The notes under the pieces are model-generated. The model made no database searches and was not told the origin of the DNA. It saw only the letters and a program-made list of their open reading frames with translations. A stretch of DNA of 64,000 bases, from positions 388,635-452,634 of the forward strand of contig SJOL01006711.1 of the NCBI GenBank assembly GCA_004794785.1, in the 5' to 3' direction. The position numbers and the translations under genes were made by a program. Below are positions 50,901-61,621 of the stretch, piece by piece. This stretch comes from Opisthorchis felineus. Taxonomy: Eukaryota > Platyhelminthes > Trematoda > Opisthorchiida > Opisthorchiidae. Every line of letters begins with the position of its first letter. Positions within the stretch are counted from its first letter, which is position 1.

Positions 50901-53282
50901 CGTTTAGGGCCACAGGGAAAGTCACGGAGTACCTGCTTCAGCTGACAAAGTTCTGCAATTAGATTTGGCATTAAGGACAAGGGGTCTCAATTCCGAACTT
51001 GTTTGCGGAACTTCAGCTGAGGCAGGTGTTCCGTGATTTTTCCTTCTGTCGGGCTCGGGATAGCTCAGTGGTTAAGGTGCGGAATTACTAACCGGAATGT
51101 CCCAGGTCCAAACCCGGCCTCTGAGTCCGAACTGCCTCTGTCTGTGTTTCGAAAACCTGGCGGTAGCTCACCATCCTCATTGAAAAAACGCCAGTGCCCA
51201 GACACTAATGCTTCACCATCATTTATTTGAAAGCCATACCGTGAAAAAGAATAAACGTGGATGCGGAAGGGATTTAATAATAGCCTACCACTCCGAAATG
51301 CACACACCTGGATAGAAACTGACAAGAACGCCAGCGATATCTAGTAGTGATCATATCTTGCAGCACAGTGAGGATCACGCACACCCCACACTGCAGGGCG
51401 AGTCGCACCAAGAGTACCAATTTCAGTTTCCGCTACCAGGACATAGGTTGACCTTGCCACTGCTTGCGCCACGATGAATTGAGCAAGGAAAATAACACCT
51501 TATTCGGCGAAAGATGGTTCGGTATGCGCTACGCATAAGCAAACAACCACAGCTTTTGGTACTGAACGCAGTCTTCGGCCGAAGTCCGTGTTGCACAACC
51601 GAACACTCGTTTTCTAACTCGTTACGGATTCGCGACACCGACTTATACCAGCTATGGTTCTTAGACAACGCCGGTCGGAGACCTGAAGGCGTCTCTGTTC
51701 TGCTGCCCGGAGAGACCACGTCTCACAGCCATACAACGAAATAGCCCATACTGTAGCTTAATACACACGTCCCTTGAGATTCGGGGATATACCGCCATAG
51801 GTGTCTCAAATTAGCAAACGCGACCCGAACCTCAGAGATTCGTGCACTGACCTCATCCGTCATACTATAATCGGAACTAATAAAACTTCTAAGTTAGGCA
51901 AAACGCTCAGAGAATGACTTACACTTTGAGTGCAAGGCGTATGCCGAAGGACGGGGTTTCTTTGGCCAGTTCATCCAAAACACCTCCGCCTTCTCTTCAA
52001 AGATGAGAACGATATCGTCCGCATATTCCATATCGACAGGGATTCCCTCAGCAGCTAATTAAATACCGGGAGTTTGAAGACCTTCTAGTATTCACGAAAT
52101 TAAATAGGAATGGAGAGATTTGGTATCTTTGACGGACACCATTGTGTATACGGAAGCTTTTGGAGAGCTCTTCGTATACTCATACACGCCCGGAGGTCTA
52201 AGGATACAAAGAACACGACAAGCTTCTTCAATGCTGAGCAGGCATGCTAAGGAGAACGAACCAGTCAACTGAGTCCAATGCGCCTTGGAAATCCGAGAAT
52301 ACCAAAATCGTGGGAAAGTTATACGAGCGGCAGCAGCTCAGCCCTCGTGCTTCCAGCGAGTGGAATGGAAGCTAAGCAACGAAAGGGCGCTACAGTTAAA
52401 CGACTATTAGTATTATTTTAAGCCCCCTTGTAGCATCCCACGTTTATTTCCCATTGCTCGGGAGGCGCATTGTAAACGGAAGTCAATAGAGAACAACATA
52501 ATATAGTGCACGACATGTGCACAATATATCACACAATACATAAAAATATGAATATTTGGCCTCGGTCCATTCGGTTCACTGTCGCACGAAACCAGGAATC
52601 TCGTCGATGCCCCGGATACAAACTTCCAGAATGGAAAAGTTTTATTGATGGTCCCTACCATCCCTACTATATATATATATAATATGTAATATAATATACA
52701 TATATATAAGCCAGATAGATGTGCACACACCTAGGTGTGGGGCCTCTACCTAATGACTAACCTGGTATTACACATATTTTCGCAGTCATAGAAGGCATTC
52801 TTCCATCATCACGTCTTCTATTACACAGGCATGCCCTATCAAAGCTTACTGGGTCACGGAGATTCACAAATCGACCGTTCTAGTCTCTTCGTGACGGACG
52901 ATAAACTACTGAACACACCAATTACTAACTATAAGGACACAAACTTAAAAGTCAAGATTCACCGTTCGCGCTACGGCTCCTAAAACTCAAAAGCATAATA
53001 AATCTGGTGAGAAAAAGCGCCAAGAAAATCAGAGCCAGCGCACTTTACAAAATCAGCTCCCAAACGCTTGAGTCTTGCGATTCCAACCTCCGAATAATCA
53101 TTTGCCGGGTCCTTCGAGCGAACGCCGATTGTGTAGACTGGATTATGTTCCAAAAGGAGAATTGTGTGTGGGAATGCATTATTGTTGGACGATTTCAAAA
53201 CCCGTACGATAGATTTTTGTAACTGCCAGGCTGCCTCATATCCCACACGTCCAACATGGAAGCATGTAACAGAAGAGACCAT
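47586..53282 (-). CDS. LIPT2: Lipoyl(octanoyl) transferase, three exons joined (53282-53044, 48743-48511, 47947-47586)
   Basis: LIPT2/LipB moves octanoate from acyl carrier protein to the H protein or E2 subunits, the first step of protein lipoylation in the mitochondrion. The three exons join in frame into 277 residues. Seen in order: [12 protein letters not shown] (11-22), [14 protein letters not shown] (42-55), [19 protein letters not shown] (81-99), GDIGVW then KKVMAVG with the likely catalytic lysine K153, [10 protein letters not shown] (165-174) and [13 protein letters not shown] with the likely catalytic cysteine C188. Lysine and cysteine roles are inferred from the LipB family. The usual family length is about 210-230 residues; this protein carries about 40 extra residues at its C-terminus. 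The start ATG at 53282 is the last methionine before the domain; the frame stays open further upstream. Intron 1 is about 4.3 kb and repeat-filled, intron 2 is 563 bp. The closest AATAAA downstream is at 47007-47002, far from the stop, so the 3' end is unresolved. Confidence 0.9.
48511..48743 (-). CDS. LIPT2: LIPT2 exon 2
   Basis: It carries the invariant [17 protein letters not shown] block and ends at KKVMAV. The acceptor is a pyrimidine-rich tttcctttccaag at 48744 and the donor is a strong cg|gtaagt. The length is 1+77x3+1 nt, which matches the phases of both neighbours. An alternative acceptor after ctag would start the exon at 48790. Confidence 0.88.
49597..49620 (+). repeat. (TA)12 microsatellite in LIPT2 intron 1
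   Basis: Uninterrupted TA dinucleotides. Confidence 0.95.
49857..49896. repeat. Inverted repeat, 15-bp arms, 10-nt loop
   Basis: The arms are 49857-49871 (agtctcatggcttgt) and 49882-49896 (acaaaccatgagact). There is one mismatch on the plus strand, which becomes a G-U pair in RNA of the LIPT2 sense. It lies in LIPT2 intron 1. Confidence 0.75.
50385..50394. repeat. Target-site duplication, left copy (AAAGCCAAAC)
   Basis: Identical to 50598-50607 on the other side of the SINE. This is the mark of target-primed insertion. Confidence 0.9.
50395..50597 (+). mobile_element. Full-length tRNA-derived SINE (family A) with perfect 10-bp target-site duplication
   Basis: Box A (tggctcaagtgg, 50405-50416) and box B (ggttcgaaccc, 50450-50460) have tRNA-like spacing. 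The family body follows, with a tail of repeated TTTAATTTT. The flanks carry identical AAAGCCAAAC at 50385-50394 and 50598-50607. It lies in LIPT2 intron 1, antisense to the gene. It is the cleanest copy in the window. Confidence 0.93.
50598..50607. repeat. Target-site duplication, right copy (AAAGCCAAAC)
   Basis: Identical to 50385-50394 and follows directly on the AT-rich SINE tail. Confidence 0.9.
51051..51210 (+). mobile_element. tRNA-derived SINE, divergent subfamily
   Basis: Box A is tagctcagtggttaagg (51061-51077) and box B aggtccaaaccc (about 51104-51115). The anticodon-loop region differs from the 50.4 kb copy and the body is degraded (ctcaccatcctcattg where family A has CAGCCCTCGTGCTT). 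It lies in LIPT2 intron 1. Confidence 0.72.
51420..52316 (-). mobile_element. RTE-like LINE fragment in LIPT2 intron 1
   Basis: Minus-strand pieces in order: motif A as [37 protein letters not shown] (about 52030-52008), [19 protein letters not shown], then a C-terminal frame at 51719-51423. Frames shift several times and the 5' half is missing. It lies in the same sense as LIPT2. Confidence 0.82.
52328..52421 (+). mobile_element. SINE family A, 3' half only
   Basis: It begins at cagcagctcagccctcgtgc, lacks the tRNA-like head, and runs through gctaagcaac and the gttaaacgactatt tail. It sits next to the 5' edge of the LINE fragment ending at 52316. Confidence 0.65.
52668..52709 (+). repeat. 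TA-rich interrupted microsatellite in LIPT2 intron 1
   Basis: A pure TA stretch is followed by aatatgtaatataatatacatatatata. Confidence 0.8.
52855..52905 (+). repeat. Short fragment of repeat family B
   Basis: The run ggagattcacaaatcg...tctcttcgtgacgg matches the tRNA-like end of family B at 58.4 kb. Confidence 0.4.
53044..53282 (-). CDS. LIPT2: LIPT2 exon 1
   Basis: It encodes residues 1-79 and two bases of codon 80, ending in LGADFV. The preferred donor is the GT at 53043-53042 (gtgcgc), which is weak by sequence. Joined to exon 2 it gives exactly the family spacing between LGADF and TDRGG. A better-looking donor (gtaaag) lies five bases earlier, after 53049, and could pair with a different acceptor. 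Confidence 0.82.
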
Positions 53283-54397
53283 GACAAAATTGACACAAGC
53301 TGGAAAAAAAGTTTGTTCCGTAAATAAACACTTAGTAGATATGCCCAATACGAGCGTATAAAACATGGAGTGACGTTGACAGAACAGGTACTGAAATTTT
53401 CCAAAAATGTATTCAAAAACTGAAAGGAAAGCAAGCAGAAAATGAGGAAGAAGGAAATGAGGCAGGTCTAGCGAGACCGAGAAAACTATATGGAGTGGAG
53501 CGGACGGCTCTCCGTCCAGTTGTGCAGCGCACACAGTGCTCGCCGAAGTCCACACCTTCACTGTAATTTGTCGTTTATAACTTTATGTGCACGAGAGAGA
53601 CTGAATTTCCAGTGCTTATGACAGGTTATTGAATAAGACGCGTGGTCCGCCTCTGAATTGGAACTCACAAGAGTGAGTGTCGTCCGATGACCATAGGATC
53701 TCTATTTCTTTGTAGTCCGTGTCAGCAAGAACGGTCTGATCCACACAAGGAACTAACCGCGGGCACCACATTCACGGAGTATTTTTAAAGCCTTGTATGC
53801 AAACACGGTCGGAATCGTTGCTAAAATTCGCATATATAACGGCCGAGTCATAATCAAGATACAACGCCACTCACCCTCCTTCTCCTGCTAGCAAGGGATT
53901 CAAGATACTGCAATGGTTAGTCTTGACTAGAGGGTAACATTCGGGAAATGCTACCCGGCTGATTAATCTCCCTATCACCTTTGAAAAAACGGAGATTATG
54001 CTAACAGATCAACATTGAGGTGGATGATTTTTATGCTATCTTTTTAAGTCGGTTCCACATAAACCAGCTGCCGGTCTTCTTCTTCCTTCTTCAAGTGTAC
54101 ATCAGAACGCGTCATCCGGAATTTCAGAAAGTTAGTGTGCTACGGACTTCAGATCGAGACACTGGTTGAGTTTCTGAGTGAAAGTGAAGCGCCTTCAGAC
54201 CTCTTGCAGTGAACTTGGCGTCATCTATAGTCTGTCGTACGGGGGCCTGAAAAAGGTGCAAAAGTAAAGATATCCGCGGACAGTATCCGACTTCGATCGA
54301 TTATCTAATATGACTCCAGCAGCTGGTTTTGATTTGTTTAGTTCCCAGATTTGTGAACGTAAATGGACGCTTCGAGACACGCGCAAGTTCTAACTCA
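53283..54397. other. Upstream region of LIPT2
   Basis: The LIPT2 frame remains open up to 53561 with methionines at 53561 and about 53366. No TATA-like element is convincing. A GC-richer stretch lies at about 53490-53550. Confidence 0.45.
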
Positions 54398-54475
54398 CAG
54401 ACCATCATCATCGACAGCGTAACATCAGTGTTCAACAATGATGCTTTGCTGCCGCACAACCGTCATTTATTTGAA
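54398..54475 (-). mobile_element. LINE 3' tail fragment, decayed hairpin
   Basis: It has the same minus-strand order as at 29.7 kb: GGTTGTGCGGCAG, then CATCATTG...CACTGATG at 54443-54423 with one stem mismatch, then GATGATGATGG. Confidence 0.55.
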
Positions 54476-54603
54476 TCCTTATTGTGTAAAAAAGATGAGA
54501 AATGGACGGGGAAGGGACTTCTTGCTAGCCCACCGTAATCATTCTGAGCTGACTACAACCCCGAATCCAAATAGACCATATCGTCGTCAGTTATGGGTAA
54601 CGA

Positions 54604-57180
54604 GGGTTGACCCGCCGCTCCTTCTGTAACACCAGCGTGAACTGCGACCATGCATTTGTACACAGCTGCTTTTCACTACGACTTACAGGTCTACGAAAAA
54701 GGCGCACACCTCGCTTAGCCATTGAGAAGCTAGTGGAACCAGAAATCAAACGAAACTATCAGAACCAGCTCCTCAAACGCTTGCCAGACGGTCCGATGTT
54801 GGATATAAATGGCCACTGGGAAAGATATCCAAAGCGCTACGCAGAGCCGGAACTTCTGTTCACGATACAACCCAGCCTCATCCAAACATGGGATCTCTGA
54901 TAGGACCATGTCTTTGCCAGAGGCCCGGCGACAGATTCCCCATGGCCGCAACCACAACCCCACCTGCCGCATCATCCGACGCCACGTGAAACTGAGTGTC
55001 CCAGAAGACCGGGAACCTTGGTTGATCCAAAAAGCCTAAGAAATGGTAGATGCAAAAAATGTTGGAAACGTCCGCAAGCTGTTGCACTTCATTTGTTCGA
55101 CTGGTCCTCGGAAGCCTCTTTTCAGTAAAATCATCAGGGACCAAAACGGCTCCCCGACATCAGCAAAGCAGAACGCTCGGCCTGCTCGGCATAGCCAATT
55201 CAGTTGGCCACCTGCTACCACCAATTCGGACCCTGATAAGATAAGATAAAGATAATCGTTCAGCTGTAGCACCCTTCCGGTGCCTAGCTGCCATACCACC
55301 TGAAGGAAGCACGAGGGCTGGGATACTGCCAGGTTGCCCAAGCCTAGACAGGGGAAGTCGAGAGGCAGATGTCGGGTTCGAACCACGGACCTTCGGGTCA
55401 GTAAACTGGCGCTCTAACCACTTGAGCCATCTCGCCCCCCTGACCTTCAACAGAGAGGCGGACTGTGCATACGGAGCCGTCTTTAACACCAGAAGTATAC
55501 GAGTGTATATCTCTACTCAAACGTCATCGTGCTGCTCGGATCAAGGATGGCGGTGGGTATCTCAGCCAGAGCCTGGCTAGCTTATTTGAACCTGTTTGGG
55601 AGAAAGAGGCTGTCACAGACAAATGAGGTGAATCGATAATAGTACTCACTTTCAAAAATAGTACTCGCAGTGGACGTAGTAACCACAGAGGTGTTAGTTT
55701 GACTCCTGTTGTGACAAGGCTTCTGGCGTCACTGATTCTTCGTCTTCTTACGGTGGCATGCGAAACCTTGACTCGTGAGAATCAAGCGGGATTTCGACCG
55801 GGTAGAGGCTGCGTTGACCACATCTTCACACTCCGTCAGGTGCTAGAGCAATGCCACATGTAGACCCACAATCTTGGTGTTCCTCGACTTCAAGGGTGCG
55901 TTCGATTCCGTCGATCGGTAAGTGCTGCTAACTACACTTTCTCAACAGGGTATGCCCCAGAAGTTTGTAAACATAATCCGATCCCTATATTCCCATACTT
56001 CTGGGCGTGTGAGCTCTCCAAAAGCTTGCCTACATAAGTGGTGCCCGACAAAGATTTGCGCTCTCTCCGTTCGTGTTCAACTTCGTCATTGGTGAAATGA
56101 TGAGGCAAACGCTGGGAGGTCTTCAAAATCCCGGTATTCAATTTGTTGTTAGTGAGAACTTATCGATCTGGAGTACGCAGACGACATCACCCTCATCTCT
56201 GAAGACCAATGCCAAAGAAAAGTCCTGTTGAATAGGCTGACCACACTTATACGATCTGTCAGCATGCGCCTTGCACGCTCAAAGCGCGAAGTCACGCTTC
56301 AGAACATAAAGTTTATGAACATATCCCTTACAATTCAAGGAGAATCACTGGAGGTTGTGGAGAATGTTACATACGTCGGTAGTTGTATTAGATCTGACGG
56401 AAGTGTCTCTGATGAAGTCAGTGCAAGAATCTCAAAGGCTCGTATCACGTTTGCTAATTTGCGTCACTTGTGGCGTCAAAAAGGTATATCACTGGGTCTT
56501 AAGGGCCTCGCGTACCGGGCTATAGTAAGAGCTGTGTTGGTGTATGACTGCGAGAAGTGTGCACTGCGAACAGAGGATGTGAGGCGCCTTCAGGGTTTTG
56601 ACCACCGACGCCTCACAGGCATTGCTGATTTTGGATGGCGTCAACGGATAAGTAACGAGGTGATTCGAAAACAGATATTTGGTTGCGCAGCAGGTATTTC
56701 AATTGCGGAAATCATCCAGCACCATCAACTACGATAGCTCGGCCATGTACTACGCATGCCGAAACACCGTCTACCGAGAGTAGTGCTGTTCTCCGTGCCT
56801 CCATCAGAATGGCGCAAACCACGAGGAGGACAACGTATGACTTGGCAGAAGGGTGAGAAAGAGATTACGGAGTCTGGGTGTTGTTGGTGCAGTACGCCTT
56901 TCGGGATGGGGTCCCCGTGACCACTCCCCCGCTTGGTTGGAGGCATTGCAAGAAATAGCGGCTGATCGGTGTCAATGTTGTTCGTGTTGTCAGTTTCTTT
57001 CCTGATTGTCTGATTGAGCGCCTGGAGGTGTAGCCACCTCAGAATGCTTGACATAGGCCAGCACTAGATCTCCTCCCTCGCCCACGTTTTCTCTTCTCTT
57101 TACTCCAAGGTTTCAAATATACCTAGACAAACTCTGTGGTTGTACGGCAGTCGAGCATCAGTGTCAACATTAATGCTGCT
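54604..57180 (+). mobile_element. RTE-like LINE, 5'-truncated, split by a SINE
   Basis: It starts at the very end of the endonuclease (CDHAFVHSCFSLRLTG), continues through the linker (PMLDINGHW, VGNVRKLLHFICSTGPRKP, SWPPATTNSD), and is interrupted by a SINE at 55237-55437. Reverse-transcriptase blocks follow in shifted frames: ENQAGFRPGRGCVDHIFTLR, FLDFKGAFDSVDR (about 55880-55920), ALSPFVFNFVI and LEYADDITLI (about 56170-56200). An open frame at 56228-56737 carries NVTYVGSCIRSDGSVSDEV, RRLQGFDHRRL and the C-terminal region, then LGHVLRMPKHRLPR and the 3' UTR with a degenerate hairpin at 57156-57175. Stops and frameshifts make it inactive. Confidence 0.9.
55237..55437 (-). mobile_element. tRNA-derived SINE (family A) inserted in a LINE
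   Basis: On the minus strand: gggcgagatggctcaagtgg, then box B (ggttcgaaccc region, 55373-55383), then the family body and a TTATC-repeat tail (55237-55256). The flanks share CCCTGA (55231-55236 and 55438-55443), a possible short duplication. Confidence 0.88.
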
Positions 57181-57436
57181 GCCTCTGAGGAATACATGGC
57201 CTAACCAAAGCAGCTTCTGGTGCTGGACAAACTCTTCGGTGAAAGTCCCGGTTGCACAACCGAGAACTCACTTCCTAGTTGCCTGGTTAAGGATTCACCG
57301 ACATAATCTTACACGAGCTATGGTTCAGCGGCAACGGTTGTCATAGATATGAAGGCGTCTCAGTCCCACTGCTCGAACAGGCCAAGTCGTACAGCCAAAA
57401 ACAAAACAGGTAGTACTGCAGCCTGATCAGCATCAT
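57181..57436 (-). mobile_element. RTE-like LINE C-terminal fragment (downstream part of the 58.1 kb copy)
   Basis: On the minus strand it reads CCTGTTTTGTTTTTGGCTG, then LRRLHIYDNRC, VLGCATGTFTEEFVQHQK and LLWLGHVF. This is the LINE segment that would directly follow the 57.85-58.14 kb fragment. It converges tail to tail with the plus-strand LINE ending near 57180. Confidence 0.7.
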
Positions 57437-57840
57437 CATTGTCAGCTGTAAGAACCGCGTACTTGTCGTACAGTGGTTGTAGCTGCCACAGTTTCGTTCA
57501 CCGATGATTTGGGGAGGTGGGGGAGGTGGCTGCGCATTGGAGACAGGAGCTGATAAATTGGTGTGTAAATATAGTGGATTGTTTAGTGGGGGAATTGAGA
57601 AGGGAGCTATGCATTGAAGGCAATAGCTTGGATGCACGAGCGCCACTGAGGGCGCGACTGGGCCATGTCTGACAATGTCTCTGACCATTGATATGGCCCG
57701 CCTCGGGGTCCCCATCCAGGAAGACGGCAATGGCCAGCGCGGCTGAGTTTGCTGGTAATGGCTTTTATACTCCGCTGACAAGTCACTGTTTGACCGCCTC
57801 TGGCTCGCATCCACCCTTCACATGATTGTGCGAAAAGAAA
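57437..57840 (-). mobile_element. LINE 3' end fragment, probable nested insertion
   Basis: The minus strand carries RARGGQTVTCQRSIKAITSKL, GWGPRGGP and QWRSCIQAIAFNA, the extreme C-terminus of the element, then a 3' UTR ending in ACAATGATGATGCTGATC. It separates two halves of another LINE copy. A similar C-terminus occurs at 6.37-6.57 kb. Confidence 0.72.
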
Positions 57841-58145
57841 CCTTCAGATTTAGGGATATGTCGCTTTGTCACCACAGGTGTCCCAAATTAGCAGACGCAA
57901 CCCCAGCCTTATAAATTCGTGCGTCTCATGCGTTATAATACAGTCGAAAATGATACAACTTTCAGAATACGTAAAACGCTCCACATCTTCGAGTGCCTCC
58001 CTCTGGATTGTAGGTGGAGTGTTCAGTAATTGCATATCTAGAAGCATGACCTTACACTTTGCGGGTGCGAAGGGGATGCATGGATGACTTTAGTCAGTTC
58101 ATCTACAAACACCTGCACCTTCATCCCATCATCGAAGACAAGAGT
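57841..58145 (-). mobile_element. RTE-like LINE fragment, post-YADD segment
   Basis: It begins with FVDELTKVI directly after where YADDIVL would be, then KVMLLDMQLLNTPPTIQREAL, VERFTYSESC and a decayed NLRHLW segment. Its 5' edge abuts repeat family B. Confidence 0.75.
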
Positions 58146-58146
58146 C

Positions 58147-58470
58147 TGTATTTTCCAGAGAGAAGGACGACTAGCGTCCTCAATCAAAGCCTTTGGCTCA
58201 AAGACCTGACCGCGAGACAGCGGTGTTTGGCGGGAAATGCAGGTGTATTACAGTTTTTAGAGAAATATTCGCCACACGTGTTCCAACCCCCAACCTGGAG
58301 GGCCAGAAGACTGTTGGTCAGACTTCTAACCACTGACCAATGTGACCTGAAGTGACTATGTGAATGCCGCACGAACATACCCCAGTATAGCTCAGTGGAT
58401 CGCGGAGGCACACAAACCGTTAAACCACGGCAAGTTCCAATCTCTTCGTGACGGCTGGTTCACAAAGCTG
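58147..58470 (+). repeat. Repeat family B, copy 1 (5'-truncated)
   Basis: The hallmarks are caatcaaagcctttggctca, gcggtgtttggcgggaaatg, ccccaacctggagggccaga, then a tRNA-like segment tatagctcagtggatcg (box A-like, from 58385) and tctcttcgtgacggc. Copies 2 to 4 lie within the last 3 kb of the window. I do not recognise a named family. Confidence 0.7.
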
Positions 58471-58659
58471 CAAACCGTGCATCAAAGTGCGGGAGTTCCA
58501 GCTACTGCAGTTGTTTACCGGGGACAACAATCACCAGTCAGCACGGATAATAACCTCAGTTTTGGCACATTTTACTACCACAAAACCAAGTTTATTTAAT
58601 CATAATTAAGGTCTTAAAACAAAAAAAGAAAAGACTCGACTCGACCAGCTGATAACCTA

Positions 58660-60490
58660 ACTCAAGCAACATGAGGTGAATACACCGTCAGACACTCGAT
58701 CAAAAAATCTGGAAACTGGCAACACGAACGCCACTGGCATCCGCTGGGCGTCACTTCTTACAACGTCTCGAGGCAAGTACAAGGAGGACAACGGAGACCC
58801 CGTTCTGTGAGGCGGACCGCACTAACAACGCCCAAATTCTTAGTAATCACTCTCATACCCTTCTGCCAAGTCACATGTTGTCCATCTTACAGTTCACGCC
58901 ATTCTGAGAGGAGCACAGTAACCACTAGTTTGGATAGTGCACGCAAAACATGGTCGGAGCAGCGCAGCTGACGGTACTGGGTGTTTTCCGCGACCGATGT
59001 AACTGTTGCAAAACGGGACACTCATTTTTAATTACTTCGTCACGAATTGGTCGATGTCATCCCATACCGGCAACGATTGAGATGGCGGTGGTCAAAAGCC
59101 TGAAGACGCCTCAGAGTGTCTGCTCGCAGAGGCTGCATCTCGTTAAAAAGGCACTTATTGTATTCCGGTACACGCAACCCTGAAGACCCAGTGATTAACC
59201 TTTTTGATGACGCAAGGACACTAATTGACAAACGTGATTTAGGCCTTCGAGATTCGCGCGCTGAAATTCTCAGACACGCTGCTGCACAAAAGTTCAACTA
59301 CCAAGATACATGAAATTCTCTGCAGCCTCCAGTACAAACGTCACGTCCACGTGCACGAGTCGGTGCCACCAGAAGCCTGATTATAATGGGAGTCAAACTG
59401 CCACTTATGTGGCTACAACACCACTGCAAGTACCCTTTATGAAGGTGGGTACGACGATCGACTCACCCCAGTTGTCTGAGACGGTATGTTTCTGCCGGAT
59501 AGATGTATATAAGTTAGAGAGGCACTGGCTGAGGAGTTCATTGCCGTCTTTTGACAGAACAGGCGGAAGGTCGTCTGGACCAGCAGCAGGGTGAAGCTAG
59601 GGCTGGAATATTCACTGGTACACCTCTAGGGGTGGAGGGAGTTCTCTACTCACAGTGGACGTCTCTGTCAAACGATGACAGTCCAGATAGGAAGTGGAAG
59701 GTGGTCAGTTGAATTGTTTTTCGAAGTATTCCGCCCAATGGTCCAAACGTTATTCTTTACTGGACATCAGGGAGTCCTTGATGGTGCGCGGACTCTCAGT
59801 TTTACCTGCCGTAGCATGATACACCGATATAGGTTGTGGTAATCCAGCAAAGCCAGGGCCCTCTCGGGAATCAAGCACGGTCTTGGATATCTCCCTCCAG
59901 CGACCGTTCACATCCGACATCGGACCAACAGGATGCAGCCGTAGGAGTCGGTTCCTATGGATTCGTTCGACTTCCGAGTCCATGAGCTCTTCGATGGCTA
60001 AGCAAGGTATGCGTGTTATGCGCAAACATGAAAACAGCAATTAAGGGCAATAAAGGACAGGTGATTGGAGTCCGGACAGGTCTTCCAGAAAGTGCGGGGG
60101 AAGGGGGGACAGTAGTCTATTGCCACCACCGGCAACTGATAGTAACGTGGTCCATTTGTGCTCGGCGCTGGTTTGTTGGAAAGCAACACGTCCTCTATCT
60201 CCGCTGTTCAGGAAGTTGGTGCGGCAAAGGAACAACCTCAGCCTAGCATACAGCTGCAGTAGGTGTTCTGCATTGTCCGTGCACCTCCTGCTCAATGTAA
60301 GACGACCAACCCAGTTTAGCCGCAGTAGCTCTAAGCCTAGTGACCTGCGCGATCACGTTACCAGCGACCACAACGACATCTGGGTTATCAACCCGTTGTA
60401 AAAGAACAACTAAGTTGTCACAGAAACTGCCATTAGCAGATTTAGAGCTAAGTCCGTTGTGGCACATGCAGGTATAATAAATAGGAGTCG
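58660..60490 (-). mobile_element. RTE-like LINE remnant, reverse-transcriptase core deleted
   Basis: Minus-strand order: DVVVVAGNVIAQVTRL (endonuclease), DNAEHLLQLYA, CRTNFLNS, then PVGPMSDVNGRWREISKTVLD, a WAEYFEKQF linker, GPDDLPPVLSKDGNELLS and DNWGESIVVPTFIKGT. It then jumps to VLEAAENFMYLGS and RRLQAFDHRHL (59297-59040), WQKGMRVITKNLGVV and QWRSCCQF. The catalytic palm with motif A and YADD is missing near 59365. Several frameshifts and stops are present. Confidence 0.83.
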
Positions 60491-60999
60491 ACGAAGCTCC
60501 CTTTCTCAGAACACTTTCACAGACTACCAAACGAATCGCGCAGTGACGACTACTAACAGGTATCCATGATGAAAATGCGCTACCGCCTGGTAGCTCAATA
60601 CATTACCCACCCAGGCGTACTCTACTGTAGAAAACTCCATATCACCAGAGGTGCGCAGCGAGGGATGGGAAGAGAGCGATGGGGTAGTCAATTCAACTAC
60701 AGTAATTGCGTATTGGCATGCCGCTTCTGATAGGCAGCATACATCAATGAGGAGCAGTGATGCTGCTGGAGCAGTGTTCTGCTCCCTTCAGAGTGTGAAA
60801 ATTACGGGCAACTAAACAGACCAGCTGTCGGGGTGTTAAAATTGATTTCGAGGTGTTTAGGGCTGTTACCGAATACGGACGCGAATAACTTGCCACCGAA
60901 GTTAACGCAAACCGAACAAAACAGTTAGTCCTAGCGATACAGTGTTCAAGATGGGGTGGGGGAGAGGAGGGGATGTACATGAGGTTGGGAAGGAAAAAA
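60491..60999. other. Unassigned sequence between retroelements
   Basis: Nothing recognisable; flanked by the LINE ending at 60490 and repeat B copy 2. Confidence 0.4.
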
Positions 61000-61445
61000 C
61001 AGCAGTAGCTCGTTTTCGCTTACCAGACCTACCGTATGCAACAAGTAAAGTGACCCCGCTGACGACACCACGCGACGGCCGATGTGGTATGAGTATTTTT
61101 GGTAACAGAGTTCATGTTTTTTCGGTAGCCCTCGCAACTACACAGAAGGGTGAATAGCGCTCTCAATCAATACCTTTGTCTTGAAAGCCTGACCGCAGGA
61201 CAGCGAGCGGGTGACGGCTTACTACCGCAGCAGTACAAGTTGTTAAAGAATAAGTCTCTGTACATGTCCCAAGCCCCAACCTGGAGGACAGAGACTACGC
61301 TCATTATATCTCTATCCACTGAGCAACCTGGCATAAGAGACACCGTGGAAGTCAAAATGAGACCTCTTGGTATAGCTCAATGAGCTATAGAGGAACACAG
61401 ACCGCCAAACCACAATAAAACTCGGTCCCTTGGCGGGAGAAACAG
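61000..61445 (+). repeat. Repeat family B, copy 2
   Basis: It begins with accagacctaccgtatgcaa and gtgaccccgctgacgac-type sequence shared with copies 3 and 4. Then come ctcaatcaatacctttgtct, gccccaacctggaggacaga and the tRNA-like ttggtatagctcaatgagct near 61369. Confidence 0.65.
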
Positions 61446-61621
61446 GGGTTGGGTCCGAACCATGAACCTTTCGGTAAGTAGGTCTACGCCCTAATGCCTG
61501 GGCTTTTTCGAGCTCGAAAGAGACCGTGCGAGGGACTAAAGCTGCGATTCATACATCCGTCAATCTCAAGTCAGAACAATAACCCATTACACCAGCAGGC
61601 TACGCCGAGGCTACAGACTTA

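Noticed and set aside
58385..58440. Possible functional tRNA gene (tatagctcagtggatcg)
   Set aside because: The acceptor and anticodon arms do not pair and the same segment recurs inside repeat B copies.
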